From contig CABVDL010000088.1 in the NCBI GenBank assembly GCA_902497035.1, positions 1-11,310 of the forward strand: a DNA stretch of 11,310 bases, given 5' to 3'. This document shows positions 1-7,100 of this stretch, piece by piece. Source of the DNA: an uncultured Prevotella sp. (lineage in GTDB: Bacteria; Bacteroidota; Bacteroidia; Bacteroidales; Bacteroidaceae). The translations under genes were made by a program, and so were the position numbers. The notes beneath the pieces are model-generated. The model did no database searches. It saw nothing but the letters and a program-made list of their open reading frames with translations, and was not told the origin of the DNA. Numbering within the stretch: the stretch's first letter is position 1; every line of letters starts with the position of its first letter.

Positions 1-333
1 TCTTTAAACCAAAAGGATTCCATAAGTCGTTATATCTATTTAGCGGACACCAATAATTTTTTACTTTCGTTTGCTTTTTAACAGGCGTTTTGCAATGACA
101 AGATTACAATCAGACGGCATCGGAAATCTAACGAAAGCTTACGAAAATTATTTTGAAAGTTCGGGGATTTATCCCCGGCTGCGCCGCAACCGGCTGGAGT
201 TAATAAAACACCGCCCTTGTCAAATGGAGATTAAGGAACGCCTGCCTCCCCCTATCACACATCGGACGAATATAATGATATAATGAAAGACAACGAAACT
301 GCCGGGATGAGACTTCCCATCATAGTTACGGAA
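1..333. other. Intergenic stretch with no supported gene
   Basis: This AT-rich segment lies downstream of tamL. I see no recognisable gene in it. A 70-codon open frame on the plus strand (71-283) has no family resemblance, no promoter match and no conserved motif. The only structured element is a perfect 7-bp inverted repeat at 162-177, described separately. The stretch could be 3' non-coding sequence of the tamL transcript, or the upstream region of a gene beyond the left edge. Confidence 0.5.
162..177. repeat. Short perfect hairpin, possible weak terminator
   Basis: CGGGGAT and ATCCCCG form a perfect 7-bp inverted repeat around TT (or 6 bp around a TTTA loop). Read on the minus strand, it is followed by an A/T-rich tract but not a clean T run. 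It could therefore end transcripts coming from tamL about 370 nt upstream, but this is a weak case. On the plus strand the sequence after it is GC-rich, so it is not a terminator in that direction. Confidence 0.3.
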
Positions 334-495
334 ATGCGATATGGCTGAAACGTGAATGCGATATGGCTGAAACGTGAATGCGATATGACTGAAACGAGGA
401 TGCATTGGCGGCCGCCACAGGTATGCGGAGCGGCCGCCACAGGTGTGCGGGGCGGTCGCCATAGTTGTGCGGGGCGGTCGCCATAGGTTGTGAAA
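334..495. repeat. Tandem array of 22-bp units, two subtypes
   Basis: Three units starting at 334, 356 and 378 share the core ATGCGATATGGCTGAAACG. The third has an A for a G, and there is a truncated start of a fourth at 400-407. Directly after it, four units of exactly 22 bp at 408-429, 430-451, 452-473 and 474-495 carry the core GCGGCCGCCACAGG. This drifts to GCGGTCGCCATAG in the last two units, and the last degrades at its end. Placed in register on the shared ATGCG, the two subtypes match at about 12 of 22 positions, so they may be one array that diverged. The second subtype contains the near-palindrome GGCGGCCGCC. There are no unique spacers, so it is not a CRISPR. It lies about 55 nt past the tamL stop. 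Confidence 0.85.
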
Positions 496-551
496 TGGCC
501 GTGTTCGGACTGGGAGAACGGTTGACTCGTAACGTCGTTCCACCATTGAAG

Positions 552-2882
552 TCAGAACGGATAGCCCACTGCGAAGTGGATGCTCTGGCTGTCCCTGAAC
601 TTACCTACATTGTAGAAGCCAGACTTGTAAGGCACATGGAGGCCGATGCCCCAGTCGAGACGGAGAACGAGAAACTCCATGTCGTAGCGCAGGCCGACAC
701 CCGTACCGAGCGCCATCTCCCTGAACATGTTCTTCATCTGGAACTTTCCGCCCGTGCGGTAGTCATCGTGCAACTTCCACACGTTGCCCGCATCGAGGAA
801 CACCGCGCCGTAGAGATTGCCGAACAGCCGCGGACGGTACTCCAGGTTGGCCAGCAACTTCATGTCGCCGGTCTGGTCGAGATAATAAACGTCGGCCGAC
901 TTCACGTCGTGGTAGCTGCCGGGACCGATGGTACGCACGGTGAAGGCGCGTATACTGTTGGCGCCGCCCACATAGAACTGCTCGCTGTAGGGCGCGTCCT
1001 CGGAATTGCCGTAAGCCCAGATGACGCCGGCGTCGATGTGGCCTACCAAGGAACTGTGCTCCGAGAGCTGCCACGTCTTGACTACCTCCGACTCCAACTT
1101 CAGGAACTGGGCATAGGGGTTGTTGAACATCTGCTTGCTCTTCTCACCCCACTTTCTGCCCGCCACCATATAGCCGAGCGACAGCAGGTTGGCCGACTCG
1201 CTCACCGTGGTCTGCCACCACACAGGATTGCGCGTGCCCGAGGGACTGGTGTAGGTATAGACATACTGCATGCGCGGAATGAACTGGTCGCGCATGGTGT
1301 AGTAGAGGTACGGGTTGACGCGCAGCACCGAGTCGAACGCCGCCGACGACCGGCGCATGTACTCGTAGGAGAAGATGAGAGGACTCCACTGGTGGCGGCT
1401 GGTGGGTGACGACTGCAACTCGTAGGTCCACTCGCCCGAGACAATGTGGCGCGTGAAATAGGTGGAGCGGCGGATGATGTCACTCGAGAACTTCAGCGTG
1501 GTCGTGGGCTGGGGGAAGAAATTCTTGCGGCGGGCACGCATCCACATCCACCTGCGCAGGCGCCTGCTCCACGGCAGGATGAGACGGGGAAACTTGAGCG
1601 AGGCGTCGATGCCGTACTCGTAGCTGTTGAGTTTCGACGACGTGCCGTCGGCCTGGTGTCCTGTCTGCCACTCGTAGCTGCCCTTGAGGTTGATGTCAAG
1701 CAGCTCGCCGCCGCGGAAAGCGTTGCGTTTGGTCAGACCGACGGTGCCACCCGGGCCTATGCGGTTGTTGGTCTTGCCGGTGACATTGCCCTGGACGTAG
1801 AAGTCATAGGGCTGGTCAAGCACGAGGTTGAGCCTCAGGTCGAGCGTGTCGTTGAGCCCTGTGGTGTCGCGCGGGGTGAAATTGAAGTCGACGAGTGAGA
1901 AGATGCCGGTCGACGACAGGTTGTTGGCACTCTCCTGATGGCTGCGGTAACTGTAGAGCTGCCGCGGCATCATACGCATATTGGCCAGCACGGTAGCCGC
2001 ACGCACGGGGGGACGCTTGCCGTTATAGGCCAGCGAGAGGTGGCGCAACGTGGTGTCGCGCCTCAACGTGTCACCATACGAGCGGCGCATCTCCAGCCTG
2101 ATGTTGCCGATAGCCCACCGGCGGCGCGCCACCTCGGGAATGTTCGCGGCCTCCTGGAAGCGGAGCTGCACCTTGCCCGGTGCCATGGTCGTGTCGGCGA
2201 GGTAGGAGGAATAGGAGGGCTGGTAGTAGAAGTAACCGTTGTTGCGGAACAGACTGCTGATGCGCGAGCGCTCCGCATCAAGCGTGGAGACATCGAAGGC
2301 ATCGCCCCTGTGTATCCTGGCCTCAGACATCGTGCCGTGTATCAGGCTGTCGGCCAGATACGGGAAATTGACATATTGCAGCGAGTCGATGGTATAGAGG
2401 TGGCCGGTGTTGACGGTATAGGCTATCTTTGCCTTCTTGGGATTGTGCTGGGGCAGCACCTGATAGGCCACGTCGCCCTGGAAATAGCCGTGGGCGCGCA
2501 GCACCTCCTTGGCCACCGAGGCGCGGAGCGCGGGATTGACCCAGCTCATCAGTACAGGGTTGGTGCCAAACGACTTGAGCATCCATTTGCCGAACACTCC
2601 GTTGCTGTTGACAAACGCATTCCACACCCACAGACCGATGGGAAACGGCGAGCGCACGCTGCTGCTGCCGAAGAGCGCGCCGTTGGGCGCCGTGGCGAGG
2701 GCAGCGTCAACCTCAGCCTGGGTCTGCGTGAAATGGTCGTTGCGCTCGGGCGTGTTGTAGGTGGTCTTCTCCAGACCGATATAGAGCTGGTCGGTGTCGG
2801 GGATGCTCCGGGTGGTGGAGCAGGCGGCAAGGATGACCGTGGCAAGCACGACAATGATGTATGATAACGGACTTGATTTCAT
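552..2882 (-). CDS. tamL: TamL: lipoprotein TamA/BamA-family outer membrane protein
   Basis: A predicted outer-membrane beta-barrel assembly factor of the BamA/TamA (Omp85) family, in the lipid-anchored form (TamL) known from Bacteroidota. It is thought to work with the inner-membrane-anchored TamB. The start chosen gives 776 aa with a lipoprotein signal: MKSSPLSY, a hydrophobic run, and lipobox LAAC with Cys21. Residues after that resemble POTRA repeats (for example the YTVNTGHLYTIDSL stretch and RNNGYFYYQP). The C-terminal half is a barrel. It carries the loop-6 signature as SIRAF (IRAF at 644-647, codon of the Arg at 948-950), then FLDAGNVW, and ends in aromatic Phe (AVGYPF), a typical beta-signal. 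An in-frame ATG at 2903 is an alternative start, giving 7 more residues. The frame stays open back to 3011, but that part is only translated repeat sequence. No clear promoter was found. Confidence 0.9.
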   Translation of the reverse strand: MKSSPLSYIIVVLATVILAACSTTRSIPDTDQLYIGLEKTTYNTPERNDHFTQTQAEVDAALATAPNGALFGSSSVRSPFPIGLWVWNAFVNSNGVFGKWMLKSFGTNPVLMSWVNPALRASVAKEVLRAHGYFQGDVAYQVLPQHNPKKAKIAYTVNTGHLYTIDSLQYVNFPYLADSLIHGTMSEARIHRGDAFDVSTLDAERSRISSLFRNNGYFYYQPSYSSYLADTTMAPGKVQLRFQEAANIPEVARRRWAIGNIRLEMRRSYGDTLRRDTTLRHLSLAYNGKRPPVRAATVLANMRMMPRQLYSYRSHQESANNLSSTGIFSLVDFNFTPRDTTGLNDTLDLRLNLVLDQPYDFYVQGNVTGKTNNRIGPGGTVGLTKRNAFRGGELLDINLKGSYEWQTGHQADGTSSKLNSYEYGIDASLKFPRLILPWSRRLRRWMWMRARRKNFFPQPTTTLKFSSDIIRRSTYFTRHIVSGEWTYELQSSPTSRHQWSPLIFSYEYMRRSSAAFDSVLRVNPYLYYTMRDQFIPRMQYVYTYTSPSGTRNPVWWQTTVSESANLLSLGYMVAGRKWGEKSKQMFNNPYAQFLKLESEVVKTWQLSEHSSLVGHIDAGVIWAYGNSEDAPYSEQFYVGGANSIRAFTVRTIGPGSYHDVKSADVYYLDQTGDMKLLANLEYRPRLFGNLYGAVFLDAGNVWKLHDDYRTGGKFQMKNMFREMALGTGVGLRYDMEFLVLRLDWGIGLHVPYKSGFYNVGKFRDSQSIHFAVGYPF

Positions 2883-2914
2883 GCCAACTTTGATTTTAAT
2901 CATGATGTTCTTCT

Positions 2915-2993
2915 TTTTATCGCACGCTGATACCGCAGATTTTGCGGATGGGCGGACGGGAGCAACCGCTGATTGATAAGAAATCTCGCAGAG
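2915..2993 (+). repeat. Interspersed ~80-bp element, copy 1 (forward)
   Basis: This copy begins near CGCACGCTGATACCGCAGAT and ends near GATAAGAAATCTCGCAGAG. It is the reverse complement in layout of the three copies at 3653-4037, sharing the blocks CGCACGCTGAT, GCGGACGG, GATAAGA and ATCTCGCAGA. It is more diverged than those three. It covers the start region of tamL and leaves the tamL frame open upstream of the real start. Boundaries are approximate. Confidence 0.75.
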
Positions 2994-3035
2994 AGCGATG
3001 GCTCCACACACGCTGAGGCAACGGATGCGCGATGG

Positions 3036-3113
3036 TTTTCCGCACGCTGATGGCGCAGATTTTGCCGATTGCTGGACGGAAGCCGACGCAGATTGGTAAG
3101 AAATCTCGCAGAG
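3036..3113 (+). repeat. Interspersed ~80-bp element, copy 2 (forward)
   Basis: The second forward copy has the same order of blocks: CCGCACGCTGATGGCGCAGA, then a GGACGGAAGC block, then TAAGAAATCTCGCAGAGAGC. It runs straight into the 18-bp tandem array. With copy 1 it forms the tamL-side cluster flanking the GxxExxY gene. Boundaries are approximate. Confidence 0.75.
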
Positions 3114-3114
3114 A

Positions 3115-3198
3115 GCGGAGCGGAAGCAGAGTGCGGAGCGGAAGCAGAGAGCGGAGCGGAGGCAGAGTGCGGATCGGAGGCAGAGTGCGGATTGGGGG
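3115..3198. repeat. 18-bp tandem repeat, about 4.5 units
   Basis: Units start at 3115, 3133, 3151 and 3169, plus a partial one at 3187. They follow GCGGAGCGGAAGCAGAGT with A/G and G/T substitutions. Since 18 is a multiple of three, every frame stays open. On the minus strand this reads as a Ser-Ala-Ser-Ala-Pro-(His/Leu) hexapeptide repeat, but I see no reason to think it is translated. It lies between an interspersed element and the 3' end of the GxxExxY gene. Confidence 0.85.
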
Positions 3199-3221
3199 TC
3201 ACTAGCTGATAAATCAGAATG

Positions 3222-3599
3222 TCAAAGATGATTGACGACACGCCTGATGCTGGTGGCAATGTCGCCGGTAGTGAAGTTCACCAACAGACCGAGCTTCTTG
3301 TCAGACAAGACGAGATAAGACTTCAGTTGTTTGAAATACACATCTTTCATTTCCATAACCGACTTAAGTTCTACAACGACCTTATCCTCCACAAGCATAT
3401 CCAGCTTCAGGTCATCTTTCAACTTATGGCCATCATAATAAACAGGCACTGACATTTGTTCGTCAACTTTAAGTCCCTCTTTTCTCAGTTGATAAGCCAG
3501 GGCCTCTTCATAGACAGACTCCAACAGGCCAGGTCCGAGTGTGTTATACACTTTGAATATAGCCCCCCTTACTTTATAGGATATTTCATTCTCTGTCAT
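3222..3599 (-). CDS. GxxExxY family protein, PD-(D/E)XK nuclease-like
   Basis: A 125-aa protein. The name-giving motif is present as G24-L-L-E27-S-V-Y30, following a Y..LGPG segment. The nuclease-like core follows: D67 in KLDMLVEDK and E77-x-K79 in VVVELKSV, then Q91xxxY95, a pattern shared with RecB-like nucleases. Known biology: the family belongs to the PD-(D/E)XK superfamily, is common in Bacteroidota and often present in many copies, and its function is not established. The catalytic-type residues look intact, so it could be an active nuclease, but that is inference. It is AT-richer than its neighbours: two 60-nt lines sampled at 3361-3480 give 49 of 120 G+C, against 35 of 60 in tamB at 4981-5040. 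It is bracketed by inverted clusters of one repeat element, which suggests transfer. Its upstream leader (3600-3640) is AT-rich with no good Bacteroidota promoter. Confidence 0.88.
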   Translation of the reverse strand: MTENEISYKVRGAIFKVYNTLGPGLLESVYEEALAYQLRKEGLKVDEQMSVPVYYDGHKLKDDLKLDMLVEDKVVVELKSVMEMKDVYFKQLKSYLVLSDKKLGLLVNFTTGDIATSIRRVVNHL

Positions 3600-3652
3600 A
3601 GCAATATTTTATTTATTATAATCCATTCTATCATCTTCATCCCACACTCCAC

Positions 3653-3735
3653 AGCCTCATCCGCGAAATCTCTTATCCGTCTGCGCATGCCCCCTTCCGC
3701 TCATCAGCTAAATCCGCGGCATCAGCGTGCGAAAA
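3653..3735 (-). repeat. Interspersed ~80-bp element, copy 3 (reverse)
   Basis: An 83-bp copy from AGCCTCAT to GCGTGCGAAAA, in the orientation opposite to the two copies at 2915-3113. It differs from copies 4 and 5 at several positions (for example CATGCCCCCTTCCG in place of CCTGCCTCCGTCCG), so it is the older or outlying member of this cluster. It is followed by GCTCTTTCCGCGTGC and a further CATCAGCGTGCGAAAA block. Confidence 0.85.
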
Positions 3736-3768
3736 GCTCTTTCCGCGTGCGGCATCAGCGTGCGAAAA

Positions 3769-3825
3769 AGCCGAGTGAGCAACGGCAAACCGAGTGAGCA
3801 ACGGCAAGCCGAGTGAGCAACGGCA
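3769..3825. repeat. 19-bp tandem repeat, 3 units
   Basis: Three 19-bp units (3769, 3788, 3807) of AGCCGAGTGAGCAACGGCA, the middle one with A for G at its second base. The same unit returns as two copies at 3913-3950 and a single one at 4091-4109, where it ends exactly at the base before the tamB stop codon. Confidence 0.88.
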
Positions 3826-3829
3826 ACCG

Positions 3830-3912
3830 AGCCTCATCTGCGAGATCTCTTATCCGTCTGCGCCTGCCTCCGTCCGCTCATCAGCTAAATCCGCGGCATC
3901 AGCGTGCGAAAA
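3830..3912 (-). repeat. Interspersed ~80-bp element, copy 4 (reverse)
   Basis: An 83-bp copy, identical to the copy at 3955-4037. Internal features include the palindrome GAGATCTC and the block ATCCGCGGCATCAGCGTGCG. It is followed by two 19-bp units. Confidence 0.88.
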
Positions 3913-3950
3913 AGCCGAGTGAGCAACGGCAAGCCGAGTGAGCAACGGCA
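3913..3950. repeat. 19-bp tandem repeat, 2 units
   Basis: Two identical copies of AGCCGAGTGAGCAACGGCA lying between interspersed-element copies 4 and 5. They form the left end of the second half of the 125-bp duplication. Confidence 0.88.
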
Positions 3951-3954
3951 ACCG

Positions 3955-4037
3955 AGCCTCATCTGCGAGATCTCTTATCCGTCTGCGCCTGCCTCCGTCC
4001 GCTCATCAGCTAAATCCGCGGCATCAGCGTGCGAAAA
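3955..4037 (-). repeat. Interspersed ~80-bp element, copy 5 (reverse)
   Basis: An 83-bp copy identical to copy 4. After it, partial blocks continue towards tamB: a CAGCGTGCGAAAA block, CTCTTTCCGCGTGC at 4059-4072, another CATCAGCGTGCGA, and one 19-bp unit. The mosaic of partial blocks suggests repeated slippage or recombination. Confidence 0.88.
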
Positions 4038-4090
4038 GTTCTTTCAGCGTGCGAAAAACTCTTTCCGCGTGCAGCATCAGCGTGCGACAA

Positions 4091-4109
4091 AGCCGAGTGA
4101 GCAACGGCA
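4091..4109. repeat. 19-bp repeat unit abutting the tamB stop
   Basis: A single exact copy of AGCCGAGTGAGCAACGGCA. Its last base is immediately next to the tamB stop codon (4110-4112 on the minus strand), so the repeat region and the coding region have no gap between them. Confidence 0.85.
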
Positions 4110-7100
4110 TCAGCGCGAGGAATTCTCTTTCCGCGTGCTGTCCGACTGCTCAGGAACAGGCGCGGGCACCTCGCTCTTGAAACGGAAGAGGTCGGACAGG
4201 CGGCTGAGCTTGCGCCGCCAGAGGAAACCGCCGCCGAACTTACTGACATTGCCCTCGAGCCAGTCGTAGCTGTCGCGCACGTAGAACAGATTGAGATACT
4301 TATTCGACACAGGACTGAGCCTGTACTCGAGCGTCACATTGTCAAAGAAAGTCTCGTCCTGCACAGCGACGTTGGCACCAGTCGAAATCTTTCCACCAAT
4401 GGAAACCTTGAGCCGGTTGTTCCAGAAGCGGCGGGCGAACTTGAACGAGTAGTCGGTCTGCATATCGCCGTTGGTATAGTTGTTGTCGACATTGAAACCG
4501 ATGTCGAGCGTGCGCAGGGCCTTACCCGAGATCTGGTTGATCTGGCTGTTGAGGAAAGCAGAGAGGGCCGAGTTCATCGAGAACGACGACGTGTTGCCGT
4601 CGGCCAGATACATGCCCGTGGTGAGCATCGTCACGGCTATCTTTCCGCGCTCCTCCTTTGTCATGCTCTGCAGCTGGTTCTGAATGGTCAGGTCCTCGGG
4701 AGCGTCGATGGTGAACTCCAGTCCCATGTTGTTGAGCGTCTGGCTGACCTTGACGCCGCAGGTGAACTCCACCGACCGTGCGTTGCCCGACGACTCGCCC
4801 ACCGTGGACTTGGTCTGCTCGGTGGCGGTGATACTCAGCCTCGGGTTCATCGGGTCTCCGGTGAACTCGATATAGCTGCCCTCGGCAATAGAGAACGTCT
4901 TGAGCGGGATGACGGGCAAGGCATATTTCATCTCGCCGCTGCCGATGGTGTAGCGGCCGCGGAGCGTGATGCCGTCGGCCACGTTGTACTGCATGCGCAT
5001 GGTGCCGCCGCCGATGACATCGATGTAGTTGGTCTTGGCGGCATTGAGGTAGCAGTCGACGTGGGCACCCTCATCGATGTTGACCGAGAGGTCCATGTCG
5101 AGGCCGGTGACCGGCGGGCGGTTGACTACGTCGGCTGTGGTGTCGGCAAACGAGGTGAACTCAACGAGGTCCTTGAGCTGGTCGTCGGTGGTGAGCGGCG
5201 AGTCTTTCAAGTTGTATTTCAGGTCAGTCGTGCCAAGCACGTCGACGCGGCCGCGCATCTTCAGGTTGTCGATGAGTCCGTTCATCGTTCCGTAGAAATT
5301 GACAAACGCCTTGCCGAAGGCCTCCGACCGTGCCGTCTCCTTGGCGTCGATGAGCTCGAAGTTCTCCGTGCGCATCCTGACGTTGAGCGCCATGCGGCTG
5401 AGGTCGGAGAAGTCGAGTGACCCCTGCACGTTAAGCGGACTGTCATTGTTGGCAAACACCTCAAAGTTTTCAAACTCGATGTGGCTGTCCTTGATGGCCA
5501 CGGGGTCGTTGGCAAAGCGCAGGCTCACGCCGTAGGGCTCGCTGTACATATGGCACGAGTCGAGGTAGAGCTCTCCGTTGACGTCGGGCGTGGCCGTCGA
5601 GCCCTTGAGCCTCACCGTTCCCTCGGCATAGCCGTTGAAGCCGATAAGCTTGTCGGGAATGAAACCGTTGAGATAGGACATAGGCATGCGGTTGAGGGCC
5701 AAAGACGCGTCGATGACGCCCTTGCCGGCCGAATAGTAGGTGCCGGTGAGCGTGCCTATCTCGTCGCCGTCGCGCGTGATGATGCCGTCAACATAGTGGC
5801 TGCCGTCAGATTTCGGCATATAGGTGAACTCGGTGCCGACGTTGCCCATGGGGTTGCCCTCATAGGTAAGTCCGTCGACACTGACCGACGAGGAGACGCT
5901 CAGCTGGTCGGCAGTCTGCACGAGGTGGAAGTCGCCGTCCATGATGCCCTTCACATCGGGAGCATAGGGGATGACCGACAGCACCTGCCCGAGGTTGAAC
6001 TGATGGAGGCCTACCGTGACATCCTGCAGCGCGTCGGTATTGTCGTCGTTGCTGTAAATCTGCACGCCCATGCCGTCGTCAGCCCGCAGCTTCATGTTGG
6101 CACGCACGCGGCGGTCGTCGCCAAGATAGATGTAGTTGCTGTCGTTGACGGCAAACTCCTTGTAGCCGAGGATGGGCTTGTCACCATAGAGATGGACGCT
6201 CACGCCATGCTCATGCACGGAGGCCATGAGTCCCAGGGCGATGCCCAGACGGCCCTTTGCGTCGTAGATGCGGGGTTTCATCCACGTGCCGTGTCCGGTG
6301 ACGCCGCCGTCGAGGAGGGCATGGAACACGTATGATGGATTGCCCGGACGGTTCTCAACATCAAGATTGTAGGTCATCTCTCTGTTGTCGGCCGTAGCCA
6401 CTTTAAGGCTGACGGTGTCAATGGGGATGCTGTCAACGACCAGCCGTCCCGCGAAAGCCGAGCCGTTGATGCCGCCGGCAGGCGATGAGGTCATATCGAC
6501 CAGCAGGCTGCCGACGCTGGCACCAAAGTGGCGGAGCGTGCGCATGATGAAGTTGTCGCTGCCTGACGAGACATAAAGGCGCATCGTGGGCAACAAACGG
6601 AAGAAGCGTTCCTGGTCGATGGTGCGTGCCTTGAGCTGTCGCCGCACCTCGGTCATGAGGCGGTTGAAGCTGCCGAGCAGCGGTTCGTAACCGCCACGGG
6701 CATTGAGGTTGAGGTGGAAATCGTTGCAGTCGACCACGGCATGCGTGGTATCGCGGCGCGTGAGGATGTCAAGTACGAGGTCGTTGGGGCGGTAGAACTT
6801 TTTGTTCTGCAGCACGGTGATGTCGCTCAACAGCCCCTGCACCCTGTAATATTGTCTGAGGTCGGTGGCCACATCGACGTGGCCGCACAGCGCGACCGCC
6901 AAGGAGTCTTCGGTCACACCAAGCCTGCGCAAGTCGGCGTGACTGACATCGCAGCCGATGGTCGCCTCCATCATGCGCCCGTGGGTGAGGGCATCGAGGC
7001 TGAGCAGCCCTTTGACCATCGGGTTGGCGCAGTCGGCGTCCACCTTGATGCGTCCGCCGCCGATGTTGGCAGTAAGTTTGATGTTGTTGAGGTCGTAGCG

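Larger units (their letters stand above)
3788..4037. repeat. 125-bp tandem duplication, 124/125 identical
   Basis: Positions 3788-3912 and 3913-4037 match base for base except at their second position (A versus G). Each half carries two 19-bp units and one complete ~80-bp interspersed element (3830-3912 and 3955-4037). Near-perfect identity points to a recent duplication, or to recent homogenisation between the copies. Confidence 0.92.

Noticed and set aside
71..283. Plus-strand open frame of 70 codons
   Set aside because: No family resemblance, no matching promoter, and it runs through a hairpin and low-complexity sequence. It is short enough to arise by chance.
334..495. CRISPR array
   Set aside because: Units are directly adjacent with no unique spacers, and no cas-like gene is present.
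465..2864. Long plus-strand open frames (465-1409, 1446-1898, 1938-2864) opposite tamL
   Set aside because: They are antisense to a clearly conserved barrel protein and give biased, featureless translations, as expected for the reverse of GC-rich codons. The same holds for the long plus-strand frames opposite tamB, rluA, fabG and tetR.
2900..3259. Minus-strand open frame with a Ser-Ala-Pro hexapeptide repeat
   Set aside because: It is a translation of the interspersed elements and the 18-bp array, and it overlaps the end of the GxxExxY gene and the start of tamL. There is no start signal and no domain.
3608..3632. Sigma-70-like TATAAT ahead of the GxxExxY gene
   Set aside because: There is no -35 partner at the right distance, and Bacteroidota promoters use another consensus. 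AT-rich sequence gives such matches easily.
3456..4269. Plus-strand open frames over the tamB-side repeats
   Set aside because: The translations are just repeats of the DNA elements and run antisense into the GxxExxY gene or tamB.
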